From NCBI RefSeq assembly GCF_037137075.1, contig NZ_JBBBNV010000001.1:310001-374000 (forward strand): a stretch of DNA of 64,000 nucleotides. The letters are read 5' to 3'. The notes beneath the pieces are model-generated. The model made no database searches and was not told where the DNA came from. It saw only the letters and a list, made by a program, of their open reading frames with translations. The position numbers and the translations under genes are program-made. Source of the DNA: JBBBNV01 sp037137075. Lineage in GTDB: Bacteria; Bacillota; Bacilli; Paenibacillales; NBRC-103111. Below are positions 49,247 through 58,074 of the stretch, piece after piece. Position 1 is the first letter of the stretch. The number at the start of each line of letters is the position of its first letter.

Positions 49247-50764
49247 CTACAGCCTATAAATGTCCTTGTACTTCTCTTCCAAGTATTCCGCCAAATAAAC
49301 CGGATTCAGCTCTTCCCCGGTAACCTGCACAATAATTTCGCCTGGGGTCAGCAGCTTTCCGTGGCGGTACACCTTCTCAATCAGCCAGCTTCGAATTGGA
49401 GCCAGATTGCCCGCTGCAATAAGCGAATCGAATTCAGGCAGCTCGCTGCGCAGCCGCTTAATCATTTGAGCGCCGTACATATTCCCCAGCGCATAGGAAG
49501 GGAAGTAGCCAAAGTCCCCGCCGGACCAATGCACATCCTGCAGCACGCCGTCCGCATCCGTTTCCGGTACGATGCCGAGGTATTCCTCATACTTGGCATT
49601 CCAGGCCGCCGGCAAATCAGCGACCTGCAAATCGCCGTTGAAAAGAGCCTTTTCCAGCTCATACCGGATAATAATATGAAGGTTATAGGTCACTTCATCC
49701 GCTTCAATCCGGATAAGCGACGGCTCCGCTACGTTAATGCCGCGGTAGAAATCATCTGCGCTTACGCCGCCCAGCTGCAGCGGATACAGCTTCTGCAGCT
49801 CACTGTAATAACGCGACCAGAACGGCTTGCTGCGGCCAATCATATTTTCCCACAGGCGGGATTGGGATTCATGGATGCCCATCGAGGTGCCTTCGCACAG
49901 ATTTGTGCCGATCAGCTCCTCCGACACGTTCTGCTCATACAGGGCATGGCCGCATTCATGAATGGTGCCGAACAGAGCGCTGACCACATCATGCTCCAAA
50001 TACCGCGTCGTGATGCGCACGTCCCCCGGGTTCAGCCCGGTAGCAAACGGGTGGACGCTCTCATCGAGCCGTCCCGCATCGAAATCATAGCCAAGCTGCC
50101 CGAGCATGTAGAGGCTGTATTGCTTTTGCTTCGCCACATCAAAGGTTTGCTTCAGGAATTTTGTCTCCGGCTTGCTCTCGGACCGGGCGATGGCTTCCAC
50201 CAGCGGCACCAGCCTATCCCGCAATTGGCCGAACAGCTCGTCAAGCTTAGCCACAGTCATTCCCGGCTCATACATATCCAGCAAGGTATTGTATTTGTGA
50301 TCCTGATAGCCCCACAGCTCAATAAACTGCTGCTTCATCGCCACAATTTTCTCCAGATACGGCTGGAACATCGCGAAATCATTGTTCTCCTTGGCTTCTT
50401 CCCAAATCGATTCAGCCTGGGATGCCAGCACGACATAGGCTTGATACAAATCCGGAGGGATTTTCTGGCTGCGGTCATACTCCTCCTTGCACTCCTCCGC
50501 CATTTTGCGTTCCACCCTGCTGAGCGATCCGAGATTAGCCGGAGCCAGCAGCACCTCCAGGCAGCCCTTCATTTCATCGGATACGGTCAGCTTGAACATC
50601 TCCGCAGACAGCTCGCCAATCGCCTCCGAACGGGCCTCCACTCCTTTTTTGGGAGCACCCGTGCGTAAATCCCAGTACAGGACACCAAGCGTTTCATGAT
50701 AGCTATGTATTTTTTTGACCAGCTTGCGGAAGGCTTCCTTTGTTTGTGTCAATGCTTCACTCAT
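49247..50764 (-). CDS. Carboxypeptidase, M32 (Taq) family
   Basis: A 505-residue cytoplasmic metallocarboxypeptidase. The zinc motif is HECGH at residues 269-273 (HEXXH type), with the third ligand in GIHESQSRLWEN about 30 residues later. The DVRITTRY segment before the zinc motif and GYFPSYALGNMYGAQ near the C-terminus are M32 hallmarks. It removes C-terminal residues from peptides, with a preference against proline. The start at 50764 (MSEALTQTKE) has AAGGGAG 13 bases upstream, slightly far; the 50863 frame start has no better site. It is divergent from the HesB-like gene. Confidence 0.95.
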   Translation of the reverse strand: MSEALTQTKEAFRKLVKKIHSYHETLGVLYWDLRTGAPKKGVEARSEAIGELSAEMFKLTVSDEMKGCLEVLLAPANLGSLSRVERKMAEECKEEYDRSQKIPPDLYQAYVVLASQAESIWEEAKENNDFAMFQPYLEKIVAMKQQFIELWGYQDHKYNTLLDMYEPGMTVAKLDELFGQLRDRLVPLVEAIARSESKPETKFLKQTFDVAKQKQYSLYMLGQLGYDFDAGRLDESVHPFATGLNPGDVRITTRYLEHDVVSALFGTIHECGHALYEQNVSEELIGTNLCEGTSMGIHESQSRLWENMIGRSKPFWSRYYSELQKLYPLQLGGVSADDFYRGINVAEPSLIRIEADEVTYNLHIIIRYELEKALFNGDLQVADLPAAWNAKYEEYLGIVPETDADGVLQDVHWSGGDFGYFPSYALGNMYGAQMIKRLRSELPEFDSLIAAGNLAPIRSWLIEKVYRHGKLLTPGEIIVQVTGEELNPVYLAEYLEEKYKDIYRL

Positions 50765-50869
50765 CTGAATTGTAACGCTCCCTTCTGCGTTGGTTCCCGT
50801 AAAGCCCGGGAACCTATCCTTTCTGATCATACGTTTTATCTGTTTCGGACGCAACTCCTGCACAAGGTG

Positions 50870-50878
50870 TGCTATAAT
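50870..50878 (+). promoter_or_regulatory. Extended -10 promoter of the HesB-like gene
   Basis: TGCTATAAT is a perfect extended -10; the -35 region is poor. It lies 39 bases before the start codon. Confidence 0.65.
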
Positions 50879-50917
50879 GACAACTTAGAGTCCCTAATGA
50901 AAGGAAGTCCAGCTGCG

Positions 50918-51244
50918 ATGAACATCACCTATAGCGAACCCGCGATTACCCAAATTGAGCGCCAAGCCGGCGACAAACCATTTGAATTGAAGCTGGTCTA
51001 CGATTCCGAGGGCTGCGGCTGTTCCGTGAGCGGCGTTGCCACCCTATGGCTGGTAGAACCGGGCGATACGAAGGATTTGAAAGCCGGAGGAACGCCGTTC
51101 GAAGCCCGCTATGAGCAGCGGCACGAGATTTTTTTCGATCATGAGCTGTCGGTGGATTTCACCCCGGAGCGCCAGTCTTTCGTGCTTAAAAGCAGCAGCC
51201 AAATTTACAGCAACCGGATGAGGCTGGTAGACAAACGGGCTTAA
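50918..51244 (+). CDS. HesB/IscA-like iron-sulfur cluster family protein (YqkB-like)
   Basis: A 108-residue protein of the Fe-S biosynthesis fold. It begins MNITYSEPAITQIE, has KLVYDSEGCGCSVSGV with two cysteines in C-G-C (about 33-35) and ends with SSSQIYSNRMRLVDKR. This matches the YqkB-like branch, in which the usual C-terminal CGC of IscA is missing and the cysteines sit in the middle, so a scaffold role is doubtful. AAAGGAAG precedes the ATG. It has its own promoter and is closed by two terminators. Confidence 0.88.
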   Translation: MNITYSEPAITQIERQAGDKPFELKLVYDSEGCGCSVSGVATLWLVEPGDTKDLKAGGTPFEARYEQRHEIFFDHELSVDFTPERQSFVLKSSSQIYSNRMRLVDKRA

Positions 51245-51303
51245 TCAGCCCCATGCCTGGCAGCGCGTGGAGCCGTGCTTCGGGTCAAGCACCTCCAGTG
51301 AAG

Positions 51304-51335
51304 GTGGAACGGCTTTTGCCGATTCCACTTTTTTT
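51304..51335 (+). terminator. Terminator after the HesB-like gene
   Basis: GTGGAA pairs with TTCCAC and GGC with GCC around a TTTT loop, followed by eight T. Confidence 0.9.
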
Positions 51336-51346
51336 CATTTCGTTAC

Positions 51347-51393
51347 AAAAAGCCTTCGCTTTCCTGCATTGCTGCAGGCGTGCGAAGGCTTTT
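51347..51393. terminator. Bidirectional terminator between convergent genes
   Basis: AAAAGCCTTCGC pairs with GCGAAGGCTTTT, with an inner CCTGCA/TGCAGG hairpin. It closes the large secreted-protein operon from the other side. Confidence 0.9.
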
Positions 51394-51407
51394 GCCCTAT
51401 GCTGCGA

Positions 51408-53495
51408 TTATTGTTCCTTGAAAGAGCCGATATAACGCTTGGCTTCACCGCTTGGCGTTTCGATGACCTCATACATTTTCAAGGTCAGGTTCGTTTCCGC
51501 CTGTGATAATTTGATGTTGGACAAGCTGATCGTTTGTTTGCCTGTCAGCAGCTTGCTGGTTCCGGTCAGAGCGATATCCTGAGAGCCCAGCACGCGGCCC
51601 AGCGAATCCACCATCTCAAAGCGGATGGTTGAGAAGTTGGAATCGACCACAACGTTCTCCGCACGCTCAATCAGCGTCGTCAGCTCCAGATTGTACGTAT
51701 AAGTGGAGCTATAGGTGAAGGACAAATCATGATCCTGGATTTTGATGTCAAATGGATAAATCGAAATCGTGTCTGTAAAGTTCGGTGCTTGTACCGGTGG
51801 AAGCTGCACTTCAGCAAGCACAAGCTGTGACTTCTCATCCTTCACGCGCAAGGCGAGCTTGCCGCTTGTTTCTGTTGTCGGCACGGCGAAGGAATAGCTG
51901 AGCAGATAGCCCAGGTTCGGTGTCAGCGTAGTCAGTGTGGACGTCTGCTTTGTGCCATAATATACCACACCATCCGCGTTCACCAGCTCGATCTCCATGC
52001 CCGGCAGCGCCAGTGCTTCCTTATCTGTATCCTTGAGCACGAATTTGGCGATGTATGTTCCGTAGCCAAAGTCGTCATTTTCACCCAAGCTAAACTCGGC
52101 CAGCTTCATCTCCAAATCCTGATAGGTTTCCATAGAATACGATTTGAGAGACAGCGGTGTATTCAAGGAATACAGCGGCAACGAATCAATAGATACCGGC
52201 TCGGATGCTGCCTGATACAGATGACCTGCAAATACAGGCACTTCAACACCGGAGGTGCTGCTCGAGCTGACTGCCGCTTTGGCTTCGGTCAGCGTCAATT
52301 GCACCTTCGACAGGTCGGTACCGGACGGCAAGGTTGCCGACAGCCGGTATGTTTCGTTCTCTCCTGCACCCAGATAGGACGGATGCGTGTCATCGTCATC
52401 GGCAGAGACTACTACGCCGTCAACAAGATACAGCGCGTTTAAGGAAGGCAAACGGACACCTTCGGTTTTGCTGTTCTTAATCATCACCATGGCTTGCACA
52501 TACTGTCCATCGGTAGTCGGCTTCGTTGTTGTGTCGTTTACCTTAATCTCGAGTCCGTTCGACGGGTCCGCCGCATAAGCGGCTGTGTCTCCCGGCGCAG
52601 TCAGGCTGGCCGTTCCCGACAAGTCGAGCGTGCCCAGGACATTGGTCGTATCGCTAGTCAGCTGCATTTCCAGCTTGAAGCTGTCTACGCTGAAATTTTT
52701 CGAAACCGCTGTTTTGAGCGTAATGGTCTTAGGCTGGTTCGGCAGTAAAGCCTGATCCTGCCCGCTAACAGCCGTGGTAGAGTACGACAGCCCGCGGCTG
52801 TCCTTGATTACATATTGATATCCGGACGGCAGCGTAGCTGTCGTGCTGGACAGGTTGGTGGCCGAAATATCAGTGTACAAATACCACTGCGTACCGCTAA
52901 AAACCATGTAGCTTCGTACAGGCTCGATCGTGACATAAGCGCTTTCGGCCAGCGTGCTGTCGATTTTGTTCAAATTCAGCACGGCTTGCGATTTGCCCGC
53001 TTGTGCAGCTGTAGTTGCCCCGCCTGCTGACAGCGAGCCAATACTCTTCATAAAGGTAGGCAAATTGTAATCCCATTGGAATACAGTAACTTGAAGCTGA
53101 TCCAGAGACAGGCCGTTGGGAATATCGGCGAAATACTTATAATCGGTCGCTTGACCGCTGTAGACGAGCGAGGATACCCGCTCAGACAGCTGCGCCGAGA
53201 AGGAGCTTCCATCCGCAGTGGTCACCTTCACGCCATACTGGTTATAGTTGACGGTTGACGCCCCGTCGTTATTCAAGCGGACGGTGAAGCGGAAGGACTG
53301 CTTGTTATCATTCGTGGAGAGAATCGCGTTCTCCAGCGTGAAATACACCTGATCGTTAATAAAGACAGCTTCCTTATCTGCATGGACCCGCATCGTGCCC
53401 GGCCAAACGGCCAGCAGCACAAGCAGGGCAATAAGCATGCAGTGTATCGTGATGATGAGTCGGCTCTGCCGTTTCAGGTTCGACATCGAGTTCAA
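51408..53495 (-). CDS. Large secreted beta-rich protein at the end of the MacAB-like operon
   Basis: A 695-residue exported protein of no recognised family. The N-terminal signal helix (LIITIHCMLIALLVLLAVWPG) ends near VHADKEA. The rest is beta-rich, has no cysteine and seems built of four or so related sandwich domains of 110-140 residues. Each has an [VI]-x-[LI]-x-N-x stretch, a PSG or LPG turn, a Y-x-L/V-D-x-x-G strand and an E-x-Y-x-L-S-x strand. The first recalls DUF4352-type domains. The start is a TTG at 53495, nine bases after AGGAGG; an ATG at 53486 is farther away. It follows the permease by 36 bases. It may be a surface partner or substrate of that transporter; this is inference. 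Confidence 0.75.
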   Translation of the reverse strand: MNSMSNLKRQSRLIITIHCMLIALLVLLAVWPGTMRVHADKEAVFINDQVYFTLENAILSTNDNKQSFRFTVRLNNDGASTVNYNQYGVKVTTADGSSFSAQLSERVSSLVYSGQATDYKYFADIPNGLSLDQLQVTVFQWDYNLPTFMKSIGSLSAGGATTAAQAGKSQAVLNLNKIDSTLAESAYVTIEPVRSYMVFSGTQWYLYTDISATNLSSTTATLPSGYQYVIKDSRGLSYSTTAVSGQDQALLPNQPKTITLKTAVSKNFSVDSFKLEMQLTSDTTNVLGTLDLSGTASLTAPGDTAAYAADPSNGLEIKVNDTTTKPTTDGQYVQAMVMIKNSKTEGVRLPSLNALYLVDGVVVSADDDDTHPSYLGAGENETYRLSATLPSGTDLSKVQLTLTEAKAAVSSSSTSGVEVPVFAGHLYQAASEPVSIDSLPLYSLNTPLSLKSYSMETYQDLEMKLAEFSLGENDDFGYGTYIAKFVLKDTDKEALALPGMEIELVNADGVVYYGTKQTSTLTTLTPNLGYLLSYSFAVPTTETSGKLALRVKDEKSQLVLAEVQLPPVQAPNFTDTISIYPFDIKIQDHDLSFTYSSTYTYNLELTTLIERAENVVVDSNFSTIRFEMVDSLGRVLGSQDIALTGTSKLLTGKQTISLSNIKLSQAETNLTLKMYEVIETPSGEAKRYIGSFKEQ

Positions 53496-53531
53496 AAGTT
53501 TCAACCTCCTAGAAATCTGTTTGTGCGGCAT

Positions 53532-54716
53532 TCAGTCTGTACGCAGTGCATCGATTGGACGCAGCTTGGACGCTTTGTTCGCCGGGTATAAGCCGAAGAC
53601 GACACCAATAACAACGGAAAACAGAAATGCGTACAGGCTGATGTCTAGCGACAGCTTGGTCGCCTGGTTCGCATAAAACACCGGAATAAGCAGGCTTATG
53701 CCGATCCCGATCCCCAGGCCGACCAGACCGCCCAGACCGCTGATGACGACCGACTCTACCAGGAACTGCATCAGAATCGTTCTGCGCTTGGCTCCGATGG
53801 ATTTGCGAATCCCGATTTCCCGGGTCCGCTCACTGACGGTTACGAGCATAATATTCATAATTCCGATGCCGCCGACAACCAGGGAGATACACGCCACGCC
53901 GACAAGCATGTAGTTCATTTGTTCATTGACCGAGTTCGCTGTTTTCAGCATCTCATCCTGATTCTGGATGGTGAAGCCGCTCTCGCTCTTGAATTTGTAT
54001 ACCAGATACTGCTTCATCGTCGCCTGAGCGGTGGTAACTTCATCTTTGCTGGCTGCTTCGATGTAAGTCGTCCGAATCGAGCCCAGCTTGAAATCCCTGC
54101 GGACCGTCTCCAGCGGCACCATGAGCGTATCGTCAATTGAGGTTCCGCTGGTATTCGAGCCTTTTTCCTCCAGCAAGCCGACAATGGTATACACAAAGCC
54201 GTCCATGTTAATGTCCTGGCCGACCGGGTCTACGAAACCGAACAACGTTTGGGCCGCTCCGCTGCCGATAACCGCTACCCGGTTACGAAATTCCAGGTCC
54301 GCCGGAGCAAGCAGTCTCCCTTTGGCCAGCTCCAGCCCCTGAATTTGAAAATAACGGTCATTCGTACCGGTAACGGTGAGCTGTGTGCTGGTGCGCTCGT
54401 ACTTCACGTTGGAGCTGCCCCGTGAAAACATAGGCGCAATGTATTTGAACTCCGGCAAAGTTTCCAGCTGCATTAATTCGTTATAATCAAGCTGTGTCGC
54501 CCGTCCATTATTGAAGCCCGTCAAACTGACAGTAATCAGATTCGTGCCGAGCCCCTGGATTTGGGACGCCACCTTATCCGAGGTCCCTTGTCCGATGGCA
54601 ACGAGCGTGACTACGGAGCTAACCCCGATGATGACACCCAGCATGGTCAAAAACGTACGCATCGGGCTGGATGTGACCGTGCGCATCGCCATGCCGATTA
54701 ATTCCGAGAACCTCAT
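53532..54716 (-). CDS. MacB/FtsX-type ABC transporter permease
   Basis: A 394-residue permease with the MacB fold: one N-terminal helix (MRTFLTMLGVIIGVSSVVTLVAIG), a large extracellular MacB core domain (about 45-255) and three C-terminal helices, including GGIGIMNIMLVTVSERTREIGIRKSIGAKR. Such proteins drive mechanotransmission rather than ordinary membrane transport and export peptides, antibiotics or lipoproteins. Its ATG overlaps the ATPase stop by four bases. It works with the HlyD-like subunit encoded upstream. Confidence 0.95.
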   Translation of the reverse strand: MRFSELIGMAMRTVTSSPMRTFLTMLGVIIGVSSVVTLVAIGQGTSDKVASQIQGLGTNLITVSLTGFNNGRATQLDYNELMQLETLPEFKYIAPMFSRGSSNVKYERTSTQLTVTGTNDRYFQIQGLELAKGRLLAPADLEFRNRVAVIGSGAAQTLFGFVDPVGQDINMDGFVYTIVGLLEEKGSNTSGTSIDDTLMVPLETVRRDFKLGSIRTTYIEAASKDEVTTAQATMKQYLVYKFKSESGFTIQNQDEMLKTANSVNEQMNYMLVGVACISLVVGGIGIMNIMLVTVSERTREIGIRKSIGAKRRTILMQFLVESVVISGLGGLVGLGIGIGISLLIPVFYANQATKLSLDISLYAFLFSVVIGVVFGLYPANKASKLRPIDALRTD

Positions 54717-55465
54717 CCGACCGACACCTCCTGATGCTGCGGCAGCACCTTCTCGGGACGTTCCCGATTGATGATGTCTCTAACAATCTCACCGTCCCGG
54801 ATCGTGACCACTCGTTTGGCGTGATCGGCAATATGCTGGTCATGCGTAATGAGCACGATGGTGTTGCCCTTGTTGTTCAGTTCAATTATAAGCTCCAGCA
54901 CTTCAATCCCGGTTTTGGAGTCAAGCGCCCCGGTCGGTTCATCAGCCAATATCAGAGAAGGCGAGATGGCAAGCGCCCTTGATATGGCCACCCGCTGCTG
55001 CTGTCCGCCGGAAAGCTCGCTCGGCTTGTGATGAGCGCGTGATTTCATCCCCAAATAATCAAGCATATCCAGCGCCCGCTCCCGGCGTTCCTTCTTCGGA
55101 ATGCCTTTGTAAATCATCGGCAGCTCCACATTTTCAAGCGCAGTCAGCTTGGGCAGCAGGTTAAATTGTTGAAAAATAAAGCCGATCTTCTGATTGCGGA
55201 AATCCGCCAAATTATTGTCGCTCATTTTCTCAGTCGCTACGCCATCAAGCAGATAGCTGCCGCTGGAAGGGACATCGAGCAAGCCGATTGTATTCATCAA
55301 GGTGGATTTGCCGGAACCGCTGGGTCCGATGATGGCTACAAACTCCCCTTTTTCAATCGTAAGCGATATCCCCTTGAGCACCTGGAGATCTTCCGAGCCG
55401 CGTTTATACGTTCTTGTTATATCCTTCAGCTCAATAATTTTATCGGGCACCGCCACCACCGCCAC
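54713..55465 (-). CDS. ABC transporter ATP-binding protein (MacB/LolD type)
   Basis: A 250-residue ATPase with Walker A GPSGSGKSTLMN, Q-loop FIFQQFNLLP, signature LSGGQQQRVAISRAL, Walker B LILADEPTGALD and H-loop LITHDQHIA. It belongs with FtsX-like permeases. The likely start is a GTG at 55465, inside the end of the HlyD gene (26-base overlap), using GTG codons in its Gly-rich tail; GTG codons at 55459, 55456 and 55450 are alternatives, so the exact N-terminus is uncertain. Confidence 0.94.
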   Translation of the reverse strand: MAVVAVPDKIIELKDITRTYKRGSEDLQVLKGISLTIEKGEFVAIIGPSGSGKSTLMNTIGLLDVPSSGSYLLDGVATEKMSDNNLADFRNQKIGFIFQQFNLLPKLTALENVELPMIYKGIPKKERRERALDMLDYLGMKSRAHHKPSELSGGQQQRVAISRALAISPSLILADEPTGALDSKTGIEVLELIIELNNKGNTIVLITHDQHIADHAKRVVTIRDGEIVRDIINRERPEKVLPQHQEVSVG

Positions 55466-57110
55466 TCGAATTTCTGTTTGTGCCGCCGCCCTGCGTTCCG
55501 CCGCTCACGCCGCCCTGCTGCTGGAACTGCTGGCGAAGTCTATCCATATCCTGCTGCGTTGTCGTCTGCTTGGCTGTTGTTTTCGGGATCACAATTTTGT
55601 CCCCTTCGTTCAGCCCGGACGTCACTTCCACACTCGTTTTGTTTTGAGAGCCGATTTGAATTTCGACCTGCTCGTTCGTGCCGTCTGCTTTCTTCAACGT
55701 CACATACCGCTTCCTGTTCTGCGTTTGCAGCGCTTCGATCGGAATCAGCAGAACATCCTTTTTATCCTCAATCAAAATATTGGCTGTTCCTGTCATGCCG
55801 TATTTCAGTGTGGACGTGTCCTTCACGCCGATGATGACGTTATAGTTGGTGACGCCGTTCGTTGTCGTACCCACTGTGGACACCTGATTGACCGTACCTT
55901 CGAACGTTTTGCCGGTGACGGAATCGATCGTAATCGTCGCTGTCATCCCGGTTTTGATTTTGGGCAGGTCCAGCTCATCAACCGCAATAATCATGTTCAT
56001 CGTCGTCGTGCTGGCTACGCCGCCAAACACCAGACTGCTTGTAATACGGGAGCCAATGGACAAGGTGGACAGCACATTCGTCTTCGTATCGGCAAAATCT
56101 GTTGAGAAAACACCGTCAATCGGCGCTTTTACGATTAAATCATCGACCTGGTCCTGATAATCCTGAACAGTCAGCCGCTGCTCATCCACCTGAGCCTGCT
56201 TGGACTTCAAATCCTGATCAATATCCTCATTCACCATGGATGCAATAGAATCGCCGGCTTTAACAAAGGTATTATCCTTCGCAAACATCTGAACGATCTC
56301 GGCGTCATCAATATTCGCCATCACGTTAACCGTCTTGTTGAATTTGAAGGTGCCCGAATCCTGCGATTCGACATCGCGGCCCCCGACATTGACCGCTCCC
56401 TTCGCTTTAATCCCGCTGTCCATGGACCCGTCATTCTCGACGAGCACTTCTACATCAATGACTTTGTTGCCCTTGCTGTCTCCGCGCGGCTCTTTGCCGA
56501 TCGATTCAATCGTTCCCGTCTTCGTCAGCTTGAAGGAGTCAATGGTCAGCTCAACGGCATCGCCCTTCTTCATCTGAACGGCATCCTCCAGCAGGAACGG
56601 CAGCGTCACAATGAGCTGGCTGTAATCCGAAATCGTAGCCAAACGGGTTGTTTTGCTGACCTTGAGCCCGACATCGACGTTGCTCGCCAGTGTAATTTTA
56701 CCCGCTATCGGTGCGGTCGCCGTCAGATTGGCGAGCTGCTGCTGCAAATCGGCCAAGTCGCTTTCGTACTGGGCCAGCGTATTTTTCGCTTTCTGGAGAT
56801 TGGATTGCAGGGTAGGGTTGCTGATTTCCAGCAAAACGTCGTCCTTCTTCACTTCCTGATTGCGGCTCACATACAGCGCCTTCAAGGTTCCAGCTGACGG
56901 CGCCGTAATTTTCTGCAGGTCCTGGGCTTCCAATTGAGAGGTTGCCGATACGGCAACCGTCAGATTGCCTTTCTTCACCTCGGAAATCGTCTCGGTGGTT
57001 GCCGCTGCCTTCTTCGTGACTCCCCATTTCATGTAAGCGTATGTGCCGCCGCCGCATACCAAAATGGCAGCAAGAATAAAGCCTCCGATTTTTTTACCAC
57101 TCCACTTCAT
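55440..57110 (-). CDS. HlyD/MacA-like membrane fusion subunit
   Basis: A 556-residue periplasmic-adaptor-like protein adapted to a Gram-positive. An N-terminal membrane anchor (GFILAAILVCGGGTYAYM) is followed by barrel-sandwich halves (KITAPSAGTLKALYV; ... IVKAPIDGVFSTDF), coiled-coil hairpins (LQSNLQKAKNTLAQYESDLADLQQQL, and DLKSKQAQVDEQ) and a beta-barrel domain (GMTATITIDSVTGKTFEGTV). It has two lipoyl/coil units rather than one, which makes it longer than the usual 350-400 residues. The C-terminus is low-complexity (Gln-rich, then Gly/Asn). AAGGAGG lies before the ATG at 57110. The gene overlaps the ATPase gene. Confidence 0.93.
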   Translation of the reverse strand: MKWSGKKIGGFILAAILVCGGGTYAYMKWGVTKKAAATTETISEVKKGNLTVAVSATSQLEAQDLQKITAPSAGTLKALYVSRNQEVKKDDVLLEISNPTLQSNLQKAKNTLAQYESDLADLQQQLANLTATAPIAGKITLASNVDVGLKVSKTTRLATISDYSQLIVTLPFLLEDAVQMKKGDAVELTIDSFKLTKTGTIESIGKEPRGDSKGNKVIDVEVLVENDGSMDSGIKAKGAVNVGGRDVESQDSGTFKFNKTVNVMANIDDAEIVQMFAKDNTFVKAGDSIASMVNEDIDQDLKSKQAQVDEQRLTVQDYQDQVDDLIVKAPIDGVFSTDFADTKTNVLSTLSIGSRITSSLVFGGVASTTTMNMIIAVDELDLPKIKTGMTATITIDSVTGKTFEGTVNQVSTVGTTTNGVTNYNVIIGVKDTSTLKYGMTGTANILIEDKKDVLLIPIEALQTQNRKRYVTLKKADGTNEQVEIQIGSQNKTSVEVTSGLNEGDKIVIPKTTAKQTTTQQDMDRLRQQFQQQGGVSGGTQGGGTNRNSSGGGGGAR

Positions 57111-57149
57111 TGGTGGTCCTCCTTGTGCGAACATGTCAAATAAAAATCT

Positions 57150-57692
57150 TCATCCTGCTGTGCCCTCCGCCCGTCCGGCCCGCTGGTCAAGCAGCTGCAG
57201 CAGCTGCTGCTCCACGCTAACCCCGCTCGGCGACAGCTCCTCAGCTTCAGGCTGAAGCGATTGCTGAGCCGCTTCGTCCTGCTGCTCTCTCCGGCGGCTT
57301 ATCTCCTCGTAGATCCGGGCCTGTTCCTCCGGTGTGAACGCCTTGAAGTCCTGATCGCCGGCATGCATCGCTTGCTGCTTCAGCAGCATCGTGTCGTAGT
57401 ATGCTTGCTGGACCGGCTGAAGCAAATCGTATGCCTGCTGGTGCTCGGATTGGGTCAATTCTCCTGCTTCAATGCTTTTTTTGACAAGCGGAAGCAGCTG
57501 GCCGGCTTGAACCGCAGTAATTTTCATTCCATCACGTTGGTCCATGTCCAGCAGCGCATGGAAAAACACGAACAATTGCCGTTCGTTCAGGCTTTGCAGT
57601 TCTACCGTCTGGGCCTCCGGATCACTCGGGGAGCTGGCCCGGAAGCAGCCTGCTGTCAGCAGCAGGAAGCCAATCAGGAGAACGCTCAGCAC
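57150..57692 (-). CDS. Hypothetical lipoprotein heading the efflux operon
   Basis: A 180-residue lipoprotein: a short signal peptide ending in lipobox LTAGC (Cys near 16), then a helical, Gln/Glu-rich domain (LDMDQRDGMKITAVQAGQLLPLVKKSIEAGELTQSEHQQAYDLL, quoted in parts) with a long charged, coil-prone tail. I do not recognise a family. The likely start is a GTG at 57692 with GACGAGG just upstream; a nearby ATG is out of frame. It lies 39 bases before the HlyD-like gene, so it is probably the first gene of the five-gene operon. It resembles in size the small helical lipoproteins that accompany MacAB-like systems in Firmicutes. Confidence 0.7.
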   Translation of the reverse strand: MLSVLLIGFLLLTAGCFRASSPSDPEAQTVELQSLNERQLFVFFHALLDMDQRDGMKITAVQAGQLLPLVKKSIEAGELTQSEHQQAYDLLQPVQQAYYDTMLLKQQAMHAGDQDFKAFTPEEQARIYEEISRRREQQDEAAQQSLQPEAEELSPSGVSVEQQLLQLLDQRAGRAEGTAG

Positions 57693-58031
57693 GTACCTCG
57701 TCCCATGCCTATCCCTCCCTATCCCACCTTAGAACAGGTGTTAATGAGAGAACGCCATTATGCGCAGCAGGTCTTGATTACTGTCAAATGAAACGCCGAT
57801 AGGACGGTCAGTTCATTCCGAAGCAGTTCGAAATAATCCGTTCCATTCGACATCACAAGTCAGCCTATGTACGGTCCTGCTGCTGCAGCCGATGAAGCAG
57901 TACGGCTCCTAGTGTAAAAAAGCCCTGCCGTTTCCCGGTTATATAAGAACCCCGGCTGATTCCTATATAATTAAAAATGCCGTCTTTAGAGACAGGCGTA
58001 CCTATCTATAAAAACAGCATAAGAAACAATC
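57693..58031. other. Intergenic region between the sensor kinase and the efflux operon
   Basis: About 340 bases without a gene, AT-rich in its right half. On the minus strand it should contain the promoter of the lipoprotein operon; a candidate -10 (TATAGA, near 58012) is seen without a clear -35. Its right edge carries hexamer repeats, listed separately. Confidence 0.4.
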
Positions 58032-58070
58032 GTGAAAAAACAATGTGAAATTTGTAAAATAAGTGTGAAA
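58032..58070 (-). promoter_or_regulatory. Four spaced hexamer repeats, candidate response-regulator site
   Basis: GTGAAA at 58032, 58045 and 58065 and GTAAAA at 58054 (TTTCAC/TTTTAC on the minus strand) recur at intervals of 13, 9 and 11 bases. They lie just after the kinase stop and upstream of the efflux operon. Spaced direct hexamers are the usual target of OmpR-family regulators. Confidence 0.45.
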
Positions 58071-58074
58071 TCCG

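Noticed and set aside
49100..50668. A 522-codon open frame on the plus strand
   Set aside because: It is antisense to the M32 carboxypeptidase, which has complete catalytic motifs and a ribosome site. The antisense product has no recognisable motifs and is a product of codon bias.
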